Made by a program: the position numbers and the translations under genes
In this document: positions 10,771-23,084 of the stretch, in pieces
How positions within the stretch are numbered: the first letter of the stretch is position 1
How the letters are laid out: each line of letters begins with the position of its first letter
DNA from: Intoshia linei
Lineage: Eukaryota; Orthonectida; Rhopaluridae
Direction of reading: 5' to 3'
DNA: 44,113 bases
NCBI GenBank assembly: GCA_001642005.1
Contig: LWCA01000181.1
Location: 1 to 44,113 of the forward strand
The notes under the pieces: model-generated
What the model was told of the DNA's origin: nothing
The model's database searches: none
What the model saw: only the letters and a program-made list of their open reading frames with translations

Positions 10771-12629
10771 TTAAAAACATCTATATTGCGTCCAAGTTCA
10801 TTACAATTACATTAATAGTTTTAAGAAAAAAGCTGACAATACTTAACCCTATATTAATATATTTATAAATACCCTATATCAAAATATTTTTATGCTTAGT
10901 GAAAAGGAATTAAAGATTCACTTGTATTTTTTGAAATTAATTTAATTTCTAAAAAATGAAAGTGTTACATGCAGAATACTAAAGTGGAACATTTATACAG
11001 CGTTAATCATCATGTGGGTTCGAATCGTAAATATAATGTATAAAACTTGTATATACCTCAAATCCAATGCAAGAATACGGTGAGATGATATCATAAAAAA
11101 ATTCCAACTTTTTAATCATTTTGAGAGTTGATATACTGTATTTAATTGACTGGATAAGTTTATTAAGAATCGTTGTTACGATTCAAAATTTAAATTTCAA
11201 ATATTAATACAGGGTAATCAATGTAAAAATGTACAGAATTACAGTACAGTACAGAATTGTTTTGAAATACTATAAAGTCACCTACACCTGTATAGAAATA
11301 AGTGTGTAACGATTGGCAGAGAGGAATTCAAATACGTTTATCATAAATAAAAATTGTTCAAATCTGGATTCGAACTCTAGCTTGATGGCTTGAACTCCAA
11401 TCTTAACTCTTCAAGGGTACTACAATTGTATGGTATTCGGCATCGTTACCAGAAATTTTTTATTTTCGGGTGGGCTCTAGAATTTGCTCCAGAATCCGAT
11501 TTTTTTACTAAGAATTCAAAAATCTGTTTCAGTCTCACATATAGAATTCTTAATCTCTTCGATTTTTACAATTTTCAAACAAATCAAATCATTACATACT
11601 TACTTATAAATAAATATATACTTAAATAGTTACTTATAAATTTTTTAAGAGGTCTGGAGTTATGAGTTTAAAAACCACTGTTCTAGAATATAACTATACA
11701 TTTGTATTAGAATATTCGTTTTTGACAAAATTTACCCTACCTTAAATAGTCTATTTGAATAGACTAGAAACCTTTCGAAAAAATCACTGCAAAAAAATGA
11801 AACATTTTTTAACTGCAAGATTTTTGCGAGCAATTTCCATTTTTCTTAATTTGAACAAATAATTAGTTATTAATCATGTTTAGCTTTAAAATTAAAAAAT
11901 ATAAATATAATGTTTATGAATTTATTTCTAATATACAGTATAAATGAAACAATCATTAATCAAAAGTATATTCATTTGGGTCTGGCACAAAATCTAAAAA
12001 TTTTTCATAAATAAAAAAAATTATTTATAATTCTAATTATAAAACTTTGATTACAAATCTAAAATATATCCAAATATTTTAATAGTCGTGTACTAAATAC
12101 AGTGTACTTATGATTCGTAAAATTTCTATAAAAAAATGGATTACTTAAAAAAGATTTTTAACCATTTAACTTCTACATCCTTTCATAAATTCTAACACAA
12201 ATCACTTAATGTGCTGAAATAGGCATGTAAATCATACCATACGTTAAATACTAATTACAAGTAATAAATTAGTAACAAAACAATTTACCGCACTTTATAT
12301 TCCATTTAAATTAAATTTTAATAATTAAAAATGATTCATAATTCAAAATAATGACCTATAATGTATGTAGTTTTTATAAATAAATTTTCAGTGATGTCAA
12401 TAACGTACAACAATTTTAAGGGCGTTTTATCAAGATAATTTTAAGTTTATGTACAGAAACTATTAATAAAAAACCAAGTGACAAAATAATTAAATAATCA
12501 TTTGAAAAAGTGATTATTTATAAGCACTTTTACTTACAAAATGTACCTTTAGGTAATGGTCTTCGGAAAAGCAAAATGTGTGGTTCTAAAATTCAATTTT
12601 AAAATAAATACATGCATCAAAAATATAAA
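10771..12629. other. AT-rich region without recognisable gene
   Basis: I looked here for the missing N-terminal exons of the downstream SLC37-like transporter and for tRNA genes and found neither. The 79-codon frame at 11390 has no recognisable motif. A few GTTCGAATC-type strings occur (about 11020 and 11368), but no tRNA fold accompanies them. A (TACAG)n-like mini-repeat lies near 11240. Confidence 0.4.
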
Positions 12630-13059
12630 TAAACTAGCTTGGCTATTTTGTACTACGTACAAACAGCACCTAGCTCTGCCGAGGGCACTCTTTTATTATA
12701 CCCAAAAAATAAATTCATGTTGAAAATCTAACTTATAAATCCTACTATTCACTATTATCAATCCTTTAAAAGAAAAAATAAATTCACGTTGAAAATCTAA
12801 TTTAAAAATCCTACTATTCACTATTATCAATCCTTTAAAGGAGTGGTTCCCAAATTTATTTTAGGTGGAACCATCATATCACATTACTTTTTACTTTAAA
12901 GTGACATATTTTAGTCGAATTTTATCAAAATTGCAAAGGATTGTAATAAATATAAAAATGATATTAACAAAGTTGTTTTAGTTTCGTTGTTTAGTTTCTA
13001 TTTAAATTTTATTCAAAATGTATAGAAAATAAAGAATTTGAAATTTAAAAATTGTGTAG
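12630..13059 (+). repeat. Interspersed repeat copy 3, cut off at an ambiguous base
   Basis: The copy starts at the family head near 12640. It includes a local tandem duplication of about 65 bases (about 12705-12772 and 12773-12840) covering the CTACTATTCACTATTATCAA phrase. It stops abruptly at the N at 13060. Its last 219 bases (12841-13059) are identical to 13534-13752 in the next copy. Confidence 0.75.
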
Positions 13060-13180
13060 NCATTACTTTTTACTTTAAAGTAAATTATTCCATCTTAATT
13101 TTTTTTGTTAACACATTTGTGTAACGAATTTTAAAAACAGTTATTATCCAATTTTTTTAATTTATTAGACAGAATGTGTN
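13060..13180. other. Short repeat segment bounded by two single N calls
   Basis: Positions 13060 and 13180 are the only N bases in the window. The 119 bases between them match the mid-5' region of the interspersed repeat (CATTACTTTTTACTTTAAAG, then the GTTAACA and TTTATTAGACAGAATGTGT phrases), but they do not continue the sequence on either side. This looks like a contig piece scaffolded between two ends. Confidence 0.6.
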
Positions 13181-13181
13181 A

Positions 13182-15752
13182 AGTTCAATGTCAAATAGAT
13201 TAAATACAATTGAAAACACTGTTATAATCAATTCCAATCGAAGAAAAAAGAACTGCGGTATATTGTCTATTTTTATTGATGTCATACTCAAACCTCAAGT
13301 TTTACCAGTATTTTTTTGTTTTTTTTATTTTTATCTTTGTTTAGTATACAATTACATACAGTTTATCAAAGGTTATTCTTTAAAATTATAAATTACTAGG
13401 TTAACTGTTATGTACTACGTACAAACAGGACCTAGCTCTGCCGAGGGCACATTTTTATTATACTTAAAAAATAAATTCACATTGAAAATCTAATTTAAAA
13501 ATCCTACTATTCACTATTATCAATCCTTTAAAAGAGTGGTTCCCAAATTTATTTTAGGTGGAACCATCATATCACATTACTTTTTACTTTAAAGTGACAT
13601 ATTTTAGTCGAATTTTATCAAAATTGCAAAGGATTGTAATAAATATAAAAATGATATTAACAAAGTTGTTTTAGTTTCGTTGTTTAGTTTCTATTTAAAT
13701 TTTATTCAAAATGTATAGAAAATAAAGAATTTGAAATTTAAAAATTGTGTAGCAATGAAAAAAATTCCGAAGGAATAAATTATATAGATTTTCACCCATA
13801 TTTCTTTATTGGAAATATGTACACGTTCACTGCACATTTTTTTTTGAAATTGTAGTATCAATATTTACATTTTCAATTTTTATTTTTATTGAAATATTTG
13901 AAAAATATTGGTTGATAATATATTAAAAATCATTTTTCATCGGGAATGCGTAGATTCCTCGGGTTGAACTTTTATATTTATATCAACTGGAATAAGCTCT
14001 ATCAGAATAATCTTTCTTTTTTTTTTAATTTTCGGATAATTAATTATTTTATATTTTTTTTAATAAAATATTGCAAAAAAAAAATATGAATACTAAAATT
14101 TTTTTTTGACCATGAATTATTCGGATTGAAATTTTCTGTGTATGTTAACAGATACAACTATACCACCTGTAAAATTTTTAAAATTCTAGGGCTGTTTTCA
14201 TTAAAAAAAGAAGGGTAATTTGGGGTTTTGGCTCTGAAGATATAATTTTTTTAAATTTAAATTTATGATAATTTTTATGATTTTAAAATCCGTATCAGCC
14301 TATATATTTTTTTAAATTCTTGAACTCGTTTGATTTTGAAAAAGTGGGATGAAAAATAGAGACAATTGGGGTTTTTGACTCGTAAGATGTGAGTTTTGGA
14401 GGTTGAAATTTATTCTATTATACGGTCCGGAAAAAACTGTATTTGAAATGTGGACTTTATAAAATTCTAAGACTGGTAGTTATTTCAATAAAGTGGCACA
14501 CAAACAAAAATCGCGTAGGATATTATATAAGTTAGGATAGGATGTATGAGGCAGATATTCTTTAACTTTGGTGCCCATTGCGCTCACGTGTGGATGTGTT
14601 TGATAAGTTAAATACAATTTAATTATAAATATATTAAAAATTATGTTTCACCGAGAATGTCTAGATTTCTGGGTTAAAATTTTGTATTTGTATCAACTGA
14701 AATAAGGTGTATCAGAATATTTATTTTTTTTAATTGTAGGACCGTTCATTATTTCAAATTTTTACCCTTTTTTAGATGGTACATTACTCATTTTTCTTTT
14801 GGTTACCTTTATATCTAACAAAATATGTGGACAATAAATATGACGCAAATTCTATAGCTATAGCTTATGATGTTGCTACAATATTTTGTAATTTTTGCTT
14901 TCTTTATTTTATAAATTAACCTTTTTAGCGTCCATTATTGGTGGAATAGTCATAGTAATTTTTAAATAATATATCAAACATATTGCAGTAATGAATTCAC
15001 TTTAATATTCAAATCTTTGCAAATGAGTTTTTGATAGATTAAGTAATAAATGTTCAGTGGTTCTGTATTAAAAATTGTAGAGATTATTATATTTTATTAA
15101 TTTGTTAATTACATATAATTTTATAATAGAATTGCACCAAAACCCGATCACCATTATTAACAATATTGTGCATAATTTCTATACCATTTCTATTGGGATT
15201 CGTTTGTAATTATTGATATTTTTAATCATAATACTAATCTGATTTTATAGTTAATCCGTCAAATGTAGCAGTACTCATATTCATGATTATTGTTATGGGT
15301 TTAGTTGTAGGTGGACCTAATGTTTTGATAAGTTCAGCCGTTTCTGTTCATATAAGTAAATTTTGTACATTTTATAAATTAATTGATAATTAGGTTCAGA
15401 TAAGAATAAAATTAAGGATGTATCAGCAGTGACTGGATTTTTAGGTTAATGTTAATTAAGGTTTATTTAAAAAAAAATTATTAGATGGAATTGGTTCAAC
15501 TTGCGTTGGAATAATTCAAGTAAATAAAAAATGATAAATATTTATTGTTTTAGGCTATAATACCTTTAATTATAGAAAAATATGATTGGAGCGGCGTTTT
15601 TATTGTATTTCTGACTTTGGTATTATATTTTTTAATTTTTTTTATAATTTATATTGCTTTAGCAAATATTGTCTTTAATTACATTATTGTATATTGTTAA
15701 AATGGATAAAGTTTGGAAAATATTCGTCAAAGATAAACATTTGTCTATTTAA
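13182..15752 (+). CDS. SLC37-like sugar-phosphate transporter, C-terminal half (nine exons, 5' end missing)
   Basis: Nine exons join in phase: about 13182-13343, 14776-14887, 14929-14954, 15130-15205, 15251-15355, 15394-15444, 15485-15519, 15554-15619 and 15663-15752 (TAA). They give 240 residues of a polytopic membrane protein. Family-like segments follow the SLC37 order: FFFWLPLYL, SIIGGIVI, MGLVVGGPNVLISSAVS, the DGIGSTCVGI segment after KDVSAVTGFL, and a C-terminal transmembrane helix. Known SLC37 proteins are MFS antiporters of about 500 residues exchanging phosphate for sugar phosphates in the ER. This is roughly helices 7-12. The N-terminal half is not found, and the first exon begins right at the N at 13180, so loss by mis-assembly is likely. 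Introns are 34-45 nt in several places, and a 1.1-kb repeat copy sits in the first intron. Substrate is not inferable. Confidence 0.85.
13400..14540 (+). repeat. Interspersed repeat copy 4, inside the SLC37-like intron
   Basis: It runs from the head GTTATGTACTACGTACAAAC near 13407 to the tail with CACACAAACAAAAATCGCGT and ATTATATAAGTTAGGAT near 14540. It lies wholly in the intron between the first two visible transporter exons, in sense orientation. Bases 13534-13752 are identical to the truncated copy at 12841-13059. Confidence 0.8.
14600..14770 (+). repeat. Internal fragment of the interspersed repeat
   Basis: It carries the body phrases ATATATTAAAAATTATGTTT, the CACCGAGAATG and GTATCAACTGAAATAAG block, and TTGTAGGACCGTTCATTATT. 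It forms the last part of the transporter intron and ends at the TTTTTTAG acceptor of the next exon. Confidence 0.6.
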
Positions 15753-15864
15753 TTACTTTGAATTATATGTTAAATTGTAAAATTTTACTGTAACATGTTA
15801 TGTATTTATATTTTAATACATTTTATAAATTTTAATCCTTTACTTATATGTTTATACTTATACT

Positions 15865-16975
15865 AAATTGACTGTTATGTACTACGTACAAACAGTACTT
15901 AGCTCTGCCGAGGGCACATTTTTATTATACCAAAAAAATAAATTCACGTTAAAAATCTAATTTAAAAATCCTACTATTCACTATTATCAATCCTTTAAAG
16001 GAGTAGTTCCCAAATTTTTTTCAGGTGGAACCATCATATCACATTACTTTTTACGTTAAAGTGACATATTTTAGTCGAATTTTATCAAAATTGCAATGGA
16101 TTGTAATAAATATATTAAATGATATTAACAAAATTGTTTTAGTTTCGTTGTTTAGTTTTTATTTTAATTTTATTCAAAATGTTTTAAAAATGAGAATTTA
16201 AAATTTAAAAATTGCGTATCAATGAAAAAAATTCCAAAGGAATGAATTATATAGATTTTCACCAATATTGCTTTATTGGAAATGTGTACACGTTTACTGC
16301 AAATTTTTTTTGAAATTGTAGTATCAATATTTACATTTTCAAATTTTATTTTTATCGAAATATTTGAAAAATATTAGTTAATAATATATTAAAAATCATT
16401 TTTCATCGGGAATGCGTAGATTCTTCTGGTTGAACTTTTATATTTATATCAACTGGAATTAGCTCTATAGAATAATCTTCGAACCGTTAATTATTTCACA
16501 TTTTTTTTAATAAAATATTTCGAAAAAAAATATGAATACTAAAATCCTTTTTTGACCATGAAGTCTTCACTTATTCGAATTGAAATTTTCTGTGTGTGTG
16601 TTAACAGATACAACTATACCACCTGTAAATTTTTTGAAATTCTAGGGTTGTTTTCATTAAAAAAAGAAGGATAATTTGAAGTTTTAACTCTGAAGATATA
16701 ATTTTTATGATTTTGAAATCCGTATCAGACTATATATTTTATTAAATTCTCGAACTCGTTTGATTTTCAAAAATAGGGAAACTTGGGGTTTTTGACCCGT
16801 AAGATGTGAGTTTTGGAGTTAACATTTATTTTTCTAATACCTCTGAAAAAACTGTAATTGAAATGTGGACTTTATAAAATTCTAAGACTAATAGTTGTTG
16901 AAATAAACGGTAACACACACACACAGACACACACACAAACAAATATTGCGTAGCATCTTATATAAGTAAAATTAA
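15865..16975 (+). repeat. Interspersed repeat copy 5
   Basis: This copy starts with GACTGTTATGTACTACGTAC just downstream of the transporter gene. It contains every main body phrase. It ends in a (CA)-rich microsatellite (about 16911-16940), then AAATATTGCGTAGCATCTTA and TATAAGTA near 16969. Confidence 0.8.
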
Positions 16976-17080
16976 CTAGCTTGACTGTTATATACTTTGT
17001 ACAAAAAGTAGCTAGCTTTGTCGAGGGCGAACTTTTTTAATATGACACTAAAAAATTAAATTAGATGTAACATAGATCTA
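16976..17080 (+). repeat. Head-only fragment of the interspersed repeat, in tandem with copy 5
   Basis: Directly after the tail of copy 5 a new head begins (CTAGCTTGACTGTTATATAC, then the GTCGAGGGC block) and fades out within about 100 bases. Head following tail in the same orientation suggests insertion into, or beside, an existing tail. Confidence 0.6.
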
Positions 17081-18186
17081 ATGTTGCACGTTAATAATCG
17101 TGATCAGCATAATTATTATGATGATCAGAGTTGCCAGATTGTGCGTTTTCAACGCACTTTGTAAAAATTGTCACGGGACCACCGTTTACTGCGGTCAAAG
17201 TTTTTTTTAAGAATTACCCTTCTCCGTGAAGTCAATTTACAATTAATATTGTTTTTTACCAATAATAAAATTGATGGGTAAACATATACCTATAGACCTG
17301 TATAAAAATAATTTATTAATTATTTAATTACCTTAATTAATTATTTCTAAATTTGGCGCAACATCGATAAACTAAATGAAATAAAAAAAATTTCTCGATT
17401 AACTACTAACATTACACGAAAAATCATTTTGTTTCGGCTTACCCATATATCAATCTTGTTAACTATCAAGGATGCAACTGGTAGATATAAATTCCATATA
17501 TTAAGATATAAGCATTATGGTGTCACATTTTTTCGAAAATTTTAGAATTCGATGAGAAATTAGCACTAAAAGTGTGTATTTTTAACATAAAAATACTAAT
17601 TCGCAATCAAAAACATTTAACGCTATCTATTCAAGTTGCGTTTGTCATTTTAAATATACCTTTAAAAATATTATGGAAAAATTAAAACTAAACTTTAATT
17701 TAACGGAAATTGGCGTTTGAGCTTTTAAACGTAGTACCGATTTTATAATATTGTTCAACGTTTTTAGTTATACAGTTTATTTTTTTAAATTTGTTTCTAG
17801 CTTAATTTTTTTGAATTTTATTAACGATTTAATTTCTCGAATTCTGGCAATTTACATTATTTAATTTGTAATTCAATGCATAATATGCATTGCATATAAT
17901 TTAGCAAAAATTTGTATTTGTAATTTTATAATTATAATAATTTGTAATTGCAAAAATTTTGTATGGATTTGTAACTAAATTTTATTAAATAAATTTCGTC
18001 TGTATATTTAAAACTTTAAATTTTAGCATATCATTAAAAAAAACTAAAAATTTAATATGACAATGTATCATTACAATATAATTTCATTGAATTGGCTTTC
18101 TTCCATTTCTAAATTGAGACAGATTGTTTTTTTGACAGGAACAAATTGTCTAAATTTTTATATTGAAAATAATGAAAATATTGAAT
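17081..18186. other. AT-rich spacer with no gene seen
   Basis: The left part holds a short imperfect palindrome around TGATCAGCATAATTATTATG (about 17100-17127). The right part borders the 3' end of the dCMP deaminase gene and would include its 3' UTR. No exon is recognisable. Confidence 0.4.
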
Positions 18187-19231
18187 TTAATACTCAACTA
18201 TGATATTAGCCATTTGAAACAATTTTTCTGCGGCTAAATACTTTTCAGAATTTTTTTTATGGTTCAAATAAAAAATGGATTTAATGCGTGATTGAATTAT
18301 TAATTTCGCGCATTCATTGCAAGGATAGTTTGTTACATACATTGTACAACCATATAGATTGGCACTGTGCTTGTTGGTTATGGCATTCATTTCGGCGTGG
18401 CATACTATACGCAAAATATATAAATGGTAGTCTTTTTTTTGTAAAATAGAGAGTATTATATAAAATATGACTAGTTATGATATCTTTGGAAAAGCTCACA
18501 TTTTTAATGCTATAAATGAATTTTTGAATATTAACATTTTTTTTATTTTTTAAGTTTCATGCCAGATTTTAAGAACATTACCATATAAAGATTTTCTATT
18601 AAGTATATTAGGATCCGTCTTTCCCCATGGTAACTGTTTATCTGATATCCCAGATGGAAAACCATTGTATCCCATTCCAACTATATGATTAAATTCGTTT
18701 ACAATACACGCTCCAACCTAAATTTAAAAAAATGAATCCCGTCAGGTCATTTTTAATTTTACTTCTCAACTCAGTTTTACTTTTATATTGTATACCTATT
18801 ATTCTCAATCTTTATTACATTGAGGTATACTGAAAGTGCATGAAACCCGTATGCAGCATGCGGTGGGGAAAATTTCAAATATCGTTTCATAGAAAATATA
18901 GAAGAAAAGAATAAATTCGACCAAAATTTTAGTTTTGCAGCCAGCGAAATATTTTTTTTTTATTTTGTTTATCAAGAAAATTGAAATACCTGTGTTCTGG
19001 GATCTTTACTTCTTTGGGCAGATAAAAGCGCTGAAGCCATAAAATAATCTCCCCAGTTGATATATTCTTCCCTATCTATAACAATAAACTTAAATAAATT
19101 TATGTATACGTTCCAGTTTATTTTTACTGTTTACATTTGAATGATAAAAAAGTTTTTATTTTATGAAATATACAGTATTATAAAAGTTGAACAAGATTAT
19201 AATTATATAAAAAATAATTACATATTTCCAT
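18187..19231 (-). CDS. Deoxycytidylate (dCMP) deaminase, split gene
   Basis: Three minus-strand exons join in phase: 19075-18990, 18717-18582 and 18404-18187 (stop TAA). They encode [25 protein letters not shown], the zinc and catalytic motif CHAEMNA and the second zinc motif PCNECAK. These are the signature order of dCMP deaminase, which makes dUMP for thymidylate synthesis in the cytosol. A tentative 10-nt first exon (19231-19222, ATG GAA ATA T|GTAATT) supplies the right phase and gives 149 residues in all, shorter than the roughly 178 of the human enzyme. The true start may differ. Introns are GT-AG, 177 and 272 nt. The larger minus-strand frames that read through the splice acceptor at 18405 are artefacts. 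Confidence 0.9.
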
Positions 19232-19499
19232 TTTTATTCAGCTTGAAGTTAATATAAAACTTGATTAATATGTTTATATTTAAGTGTTATTAAATGGATA
19301 ATATCTTTTGAAGTAATTATAAAAATATTCTTGCATAATTACTATGCTGATATTCAAACTTGTTTAATGAGATTCGTATTATTCATTTTAGTTTGTTTGT
19401 AAGAAATTCCAAATGTACAATTAATTTAAAATATAAAAATTAATCATGTACAAGTTACGAAATCCATATTCATATGATATAAATTGAGTCGTTTTTTTA
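19232..19499. other. Spacer upstream of dCMP deaminase
   Basis: This is AT-rich DNA that would contain the deaminase promoter if the tentative first exon is right. No distinct motif can be defended. Confidence 0.35.
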
Positions 19500-19790
19500 A
19501 ATTTTTTAGAATATATTAATTTGGTGTTTTCACCATGAAGATATACGTTTCAGAGTTTAGATTTACGACAATGTTAATCAATTTTCAAAATCGTCCCAGA
19601 ATGTATATTTTTTTAAATTTTAAGCATGATTTTTTTATAAAAAAAATAATTAGGTTTTGACCCTAAATTACTCTTTTTCTGAAAATAAATAAAAAAATAA
19701 TTTTCGATATTGCATAAATCTTAAATAGATGTATTAGAAATTGAGTTTTTTTTTAATTTTATTTTTATATATTTTACAAATTAATGTAAA
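19500..19790 (+). repeat. Tail-half fragment of the interspersed repeat
   Basis: It carries the TTTGGTGTTTTCACCATGAA phrase followed by GATATACGTTTCAGAG and the ACGACAATGTTAATC and CGTCCCAGAATGTAT blocks. These correspond to the 3' half of the long copies. Confidence 0.6.
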
Positions 19791-20502
19791 TGAATTCATA
19801 TATTTGATTCAGACTGAAAAATATAAGAAATAATGCTTTTTCAATTAAAAATGTACTACAATTTATCTATATCTCAAAATAAAAGTCAAAAATCTATATC
19901 CAGATCTCATTTATTATAGAATTGTAGTAAAATATAAAAATTATTTATTTAAAATTTAGGACGAATTAAATTAATATACTTATTAAAAATATAAACAAAA
20001 ATAATAAATAAGGTAAACTCAATAATAATCCTAAATGTATTAAATAATACAATATAATACAATAAAAATATATATCAAGTTTAACAACCGGTATATTTAT
20101 TAGTGAACTAAAAAATAAAATTTTCAAAAATTCATTCTTCAGTAAAATACAAAATGTACACATTAATAGTTTGTACATTTTTTTTGCTTAATGTTATATC
20201 AGGTATAAAAATCAAAATATAAAATTTGTGTTTATTGTAATCTTGTAGCAAATGATTTTCAAAATGTGGAAATCACACATGGCAGCGATAAAGATTTTCC
20301 AGATAATATACAAAATTGAGTTATTGAGTATTGCAAATATAGAATTGAGTGATACAATACCGATTGAAATTGATGGAGTTGAAATTAATAATGACAATAC
20401 GTCAAATCCAGTATTTATTCAAAATATTTAATTATATTTATGATATTAATATCATAAATTAATAATAATTATTATTTGATATTATTAATCATTCATGTAT
20501 GG

Positions 20503-21222
20503 CATGGGTGATTAACCTGGGTCGTCTGCACCACAGGGGGTGACAAACCCGTTTTTTTTTTGAAAGGAGTGCTAGAAAATTTTAGAATAAAAACCATTTT
20601 ACGAATAAATTTTTTTAAACTTGGATGAAGTTTCAAAAATAAAGTTAAATTCATTACAAATTCTATTTATTAATTTAACATTTTGAAATATTAAATATTT
20701 CAATATGTAAATATTAACATATTTTAAAAAAAATAGAGTGATGTTTATATTCGTTATGGATTCACTAAAATAATTAATATTGATAAATCGGAAAAACCAC
20801 AGTGTTTTTTGTGTTGAAAAGTTTTTTCTAATTCAAATTTAAAACCATTTTATCCAACAATTTTTATTTCATAGGTGCACCTTGAAGTAGAAATGGTTAA
20901 GATAAACTGTTTTAGAAATTGGCGGAGTATTAATATATTTTATAATTAAATGTATGGTTTATAATTAACAATGTTAAAAAATGTTACTTTAAGTATACAG
21001 TGTACTCTTAAATGTGGATTAATTAATAAATTATCTATCAGAACATACTATTAATGTTAAGATTTTGACAAATTTATAAGTTATTAATTTTTTTTAGAGA
21101 TTATTTGTTACTAATAAAAAAAATTTTTAGATTTTGTATTTTGTGAAATAAAATAGAAAAATCACCCCTATATTAGAAAATTGTACCCAAGGGGGCGATT
21201 CGTCCACCATTGAAAACGCCTG
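20503..21222. mobile_element. Possible degenerate hAT-like element
   Basis: The region starts CATGGGTGATTAACCTGGGT and ends with the reverse complement of CAGGCGTTTTCAATGGTGGA. The two ends are only partly complementary. Both contain GC-rich blocks (CACAGGGGGTGACAAAC and CCAAGGGGGCGATTCG) that stand out from the AT-rich interior. Flanks ATGTATGG and ATGTAAAT agree at five of eight positions, hinting at an old 8-bp target duplication. It lies in the second intron of the pseudogene. Confidence 0.4.
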
Positions 21223-21866
21223 ATGTAAATTAAAAATCTGGTATCAACCCTTTTTAATTTCATTTTTGTCCATTTTTGGGGTCTTTATTCGTGACAATAA
21301 TTTATTTAATTGTATCCATTTAATATAACAATTTCCCAATGATAACACATTGTGTAATACAATGTCACCATCGCTGGTATTTCTAGCGTTAATTTAGGAT
21401 TATTGCTGTATATAAATTATACAGTATAATTTATGTAACATTTAAAATTATTTCATAGAACATTAAACACTATTACAACAAAAACAAGCGTGCTGTTATA
21501 TAAATGAAATTGGTTAGGTGTAACAACCTTAGAATTCGACAATTTGTATATATTAGTTGATTATAATTAGAAATTATTAAAATGTAATCATTCCATTATC
21601 GTTTTTATTAATAGACTGGTTTATTCGCTCATGGATCAAATTTATACGATATAGAACCAATGGATGAAAATGATCCCAACAATGCTAATGGAAAAGGTCA
21701 TATAATTACAAACGCTAATATCAATGAAGGTAGATTTTTATATACTTTTATTCAATTATTTTTTATTCGTAAATTATAATTAAAAAATTGTAAAATTAAT
21801 TATGTATAATTAACTTTTAATTAAAATTGTATTATACTATTTAGTTTATTCATTTATTGTTTGAGT

Positions 21867-21962
21867 AGTTTGACACTCTAATACAGAGTCAAACTTTGTC
21901 GTGCTTGAGCTCTACTCCCGAAAATTTAAAAATATGCTCCCCGAAAATTTAAAAATATGCTC
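21867..21962. repeat. Small hairpin and 23-bp tandem duplication
   Basis: AGTTTGACACTCT at 21867 faces AGAGTCAAACT at about 21885, forming a short stem. Immediately after, the 23-base unit beginning CCCGAAAATTTAAAAATATG occurs twice in tandem (21917-21939 and 21940-21962). It lies in the third intron of the protease pseudogene, and its origin is unknown. Confidence 0.6.
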
Positions 21963-22249
21963 CCAAAAAATTATGGAACACGATGCATAATTATATATCC
22001 ATAGCTACCATACATGAGTCTATTCTTGATCGTTTAAATGTGAAAAACTTTAAATTTAAAAAATAATGACGCTAATTTTACAAAAATTTAGTCAAGGCCC
22101 AAAGTGGGATCTCGTATGAAAGTTTGGTTATCTTTAGTCAATAGGGTTAGTGGTAAGTTTTCAAAATGAAATTGTCAACTGAATAATAATAAAAACGATT
22201 AAATATATAAAAATAATAATATATATAAACGATAAAAATCAATATTAAT

Positions 22250-23080
22250 CAAAGGATAATAAAAAATATACAAATAATAATAACAAAGTTGTATTATTTT
22301 TAGTTTCGTTGTTGTAGTTTAAATTTGAAACAAAATGTTTTGAAAATGAGAATTTAAAATTTAAAATTTGCGTAGCAATGAAAAAAATTCCGAAGGAATG
22401 AATTATATATATTTTCACCCATATTTCTTTATTGGAAATGTGTAGACGTTCAATGCACATTTTTTGAAATTGTAGATTTACATTTTCATTTTTGATTTTT
22501 AATTGGCATATTTGAAAAATATTGGTTGATAATATATTAAAAATTATTTTTCATTGGCAATGCGTAGTTTTCTCGGGTTGAACTTTTGTATTTATATCAA
22601 CTGGAATAAGCTCTATCACGATAATTTTTTTTTTTTTTAATTTTCTGACCTTTAATTATTTCACATTTTTTGTTTTAATAAAATATTTCGGAAAAAAATA
22701 TATGAAAATTGAAATGCTTTTTTGACCTTGAAGTTGTCATTTATTTTGATTGAAATTTTATGTGTGTGTTAACAGGATACAACTGTACGACCTGTAATTT
22801 TTTTAAATTTAAATTTATAATAATGTTTATGATTTTAAAATCCGTATCAACGTATATATTTTTTTAAATTCTCCAATCGTTTGATTTTCAAAAAAAAGGA
22901 TAAATGGGGTTTTTGACCCGTAAGATATGAGTTTGGGAGGTTAAAATATAATTTGCGAACACCCCCAGAAAGAACTGTAATTGAAATGTAGACTTTATAT
23001 AATTCTAAGGCTGGTAGTTATTTCAATAAATTGGAACACACACACAAACAAATATTGCATAGCATATTATATATGTAAGG
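22250..23080 (+). repeat. 5'-truncated copy of the interspersed repeat (copy 6)
   Basis: It starts in the middle of the family body (AACAAAGTTGTATTATTTTT region). It keeps ATCAACTGGAATAAGCTCTA near 22598, the TTGACCTTGAAG phrase and the tail ACACACAAACAAATATTGCA, ending at ATATGTAAGGA near 23080. It is sense-oriented within the pseudogene intron. Confidence 0.75.
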
Positions 23081-23084
23081 ATTT

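Noticed and set aside
11000-11080. Possible tRNA (GGTTCGAATC string)
   Set aside because: A B-box-like string is present, but no A box, anticodon arm or acceptor stem could be paired around it. The same applies near 11368 and 42552.
16905-16950. CA-rich microsatellite as an independent feature
   Set aside because: It is the tail of an interspersed repeat copy. Similar CACACA runs end most copies.
18314-18499. Second minus-strand ORF near dCMP deaminase
   Set aside because: It is an alternative frame across an intron and the deaminase exon. The family motifs are in the other frame.
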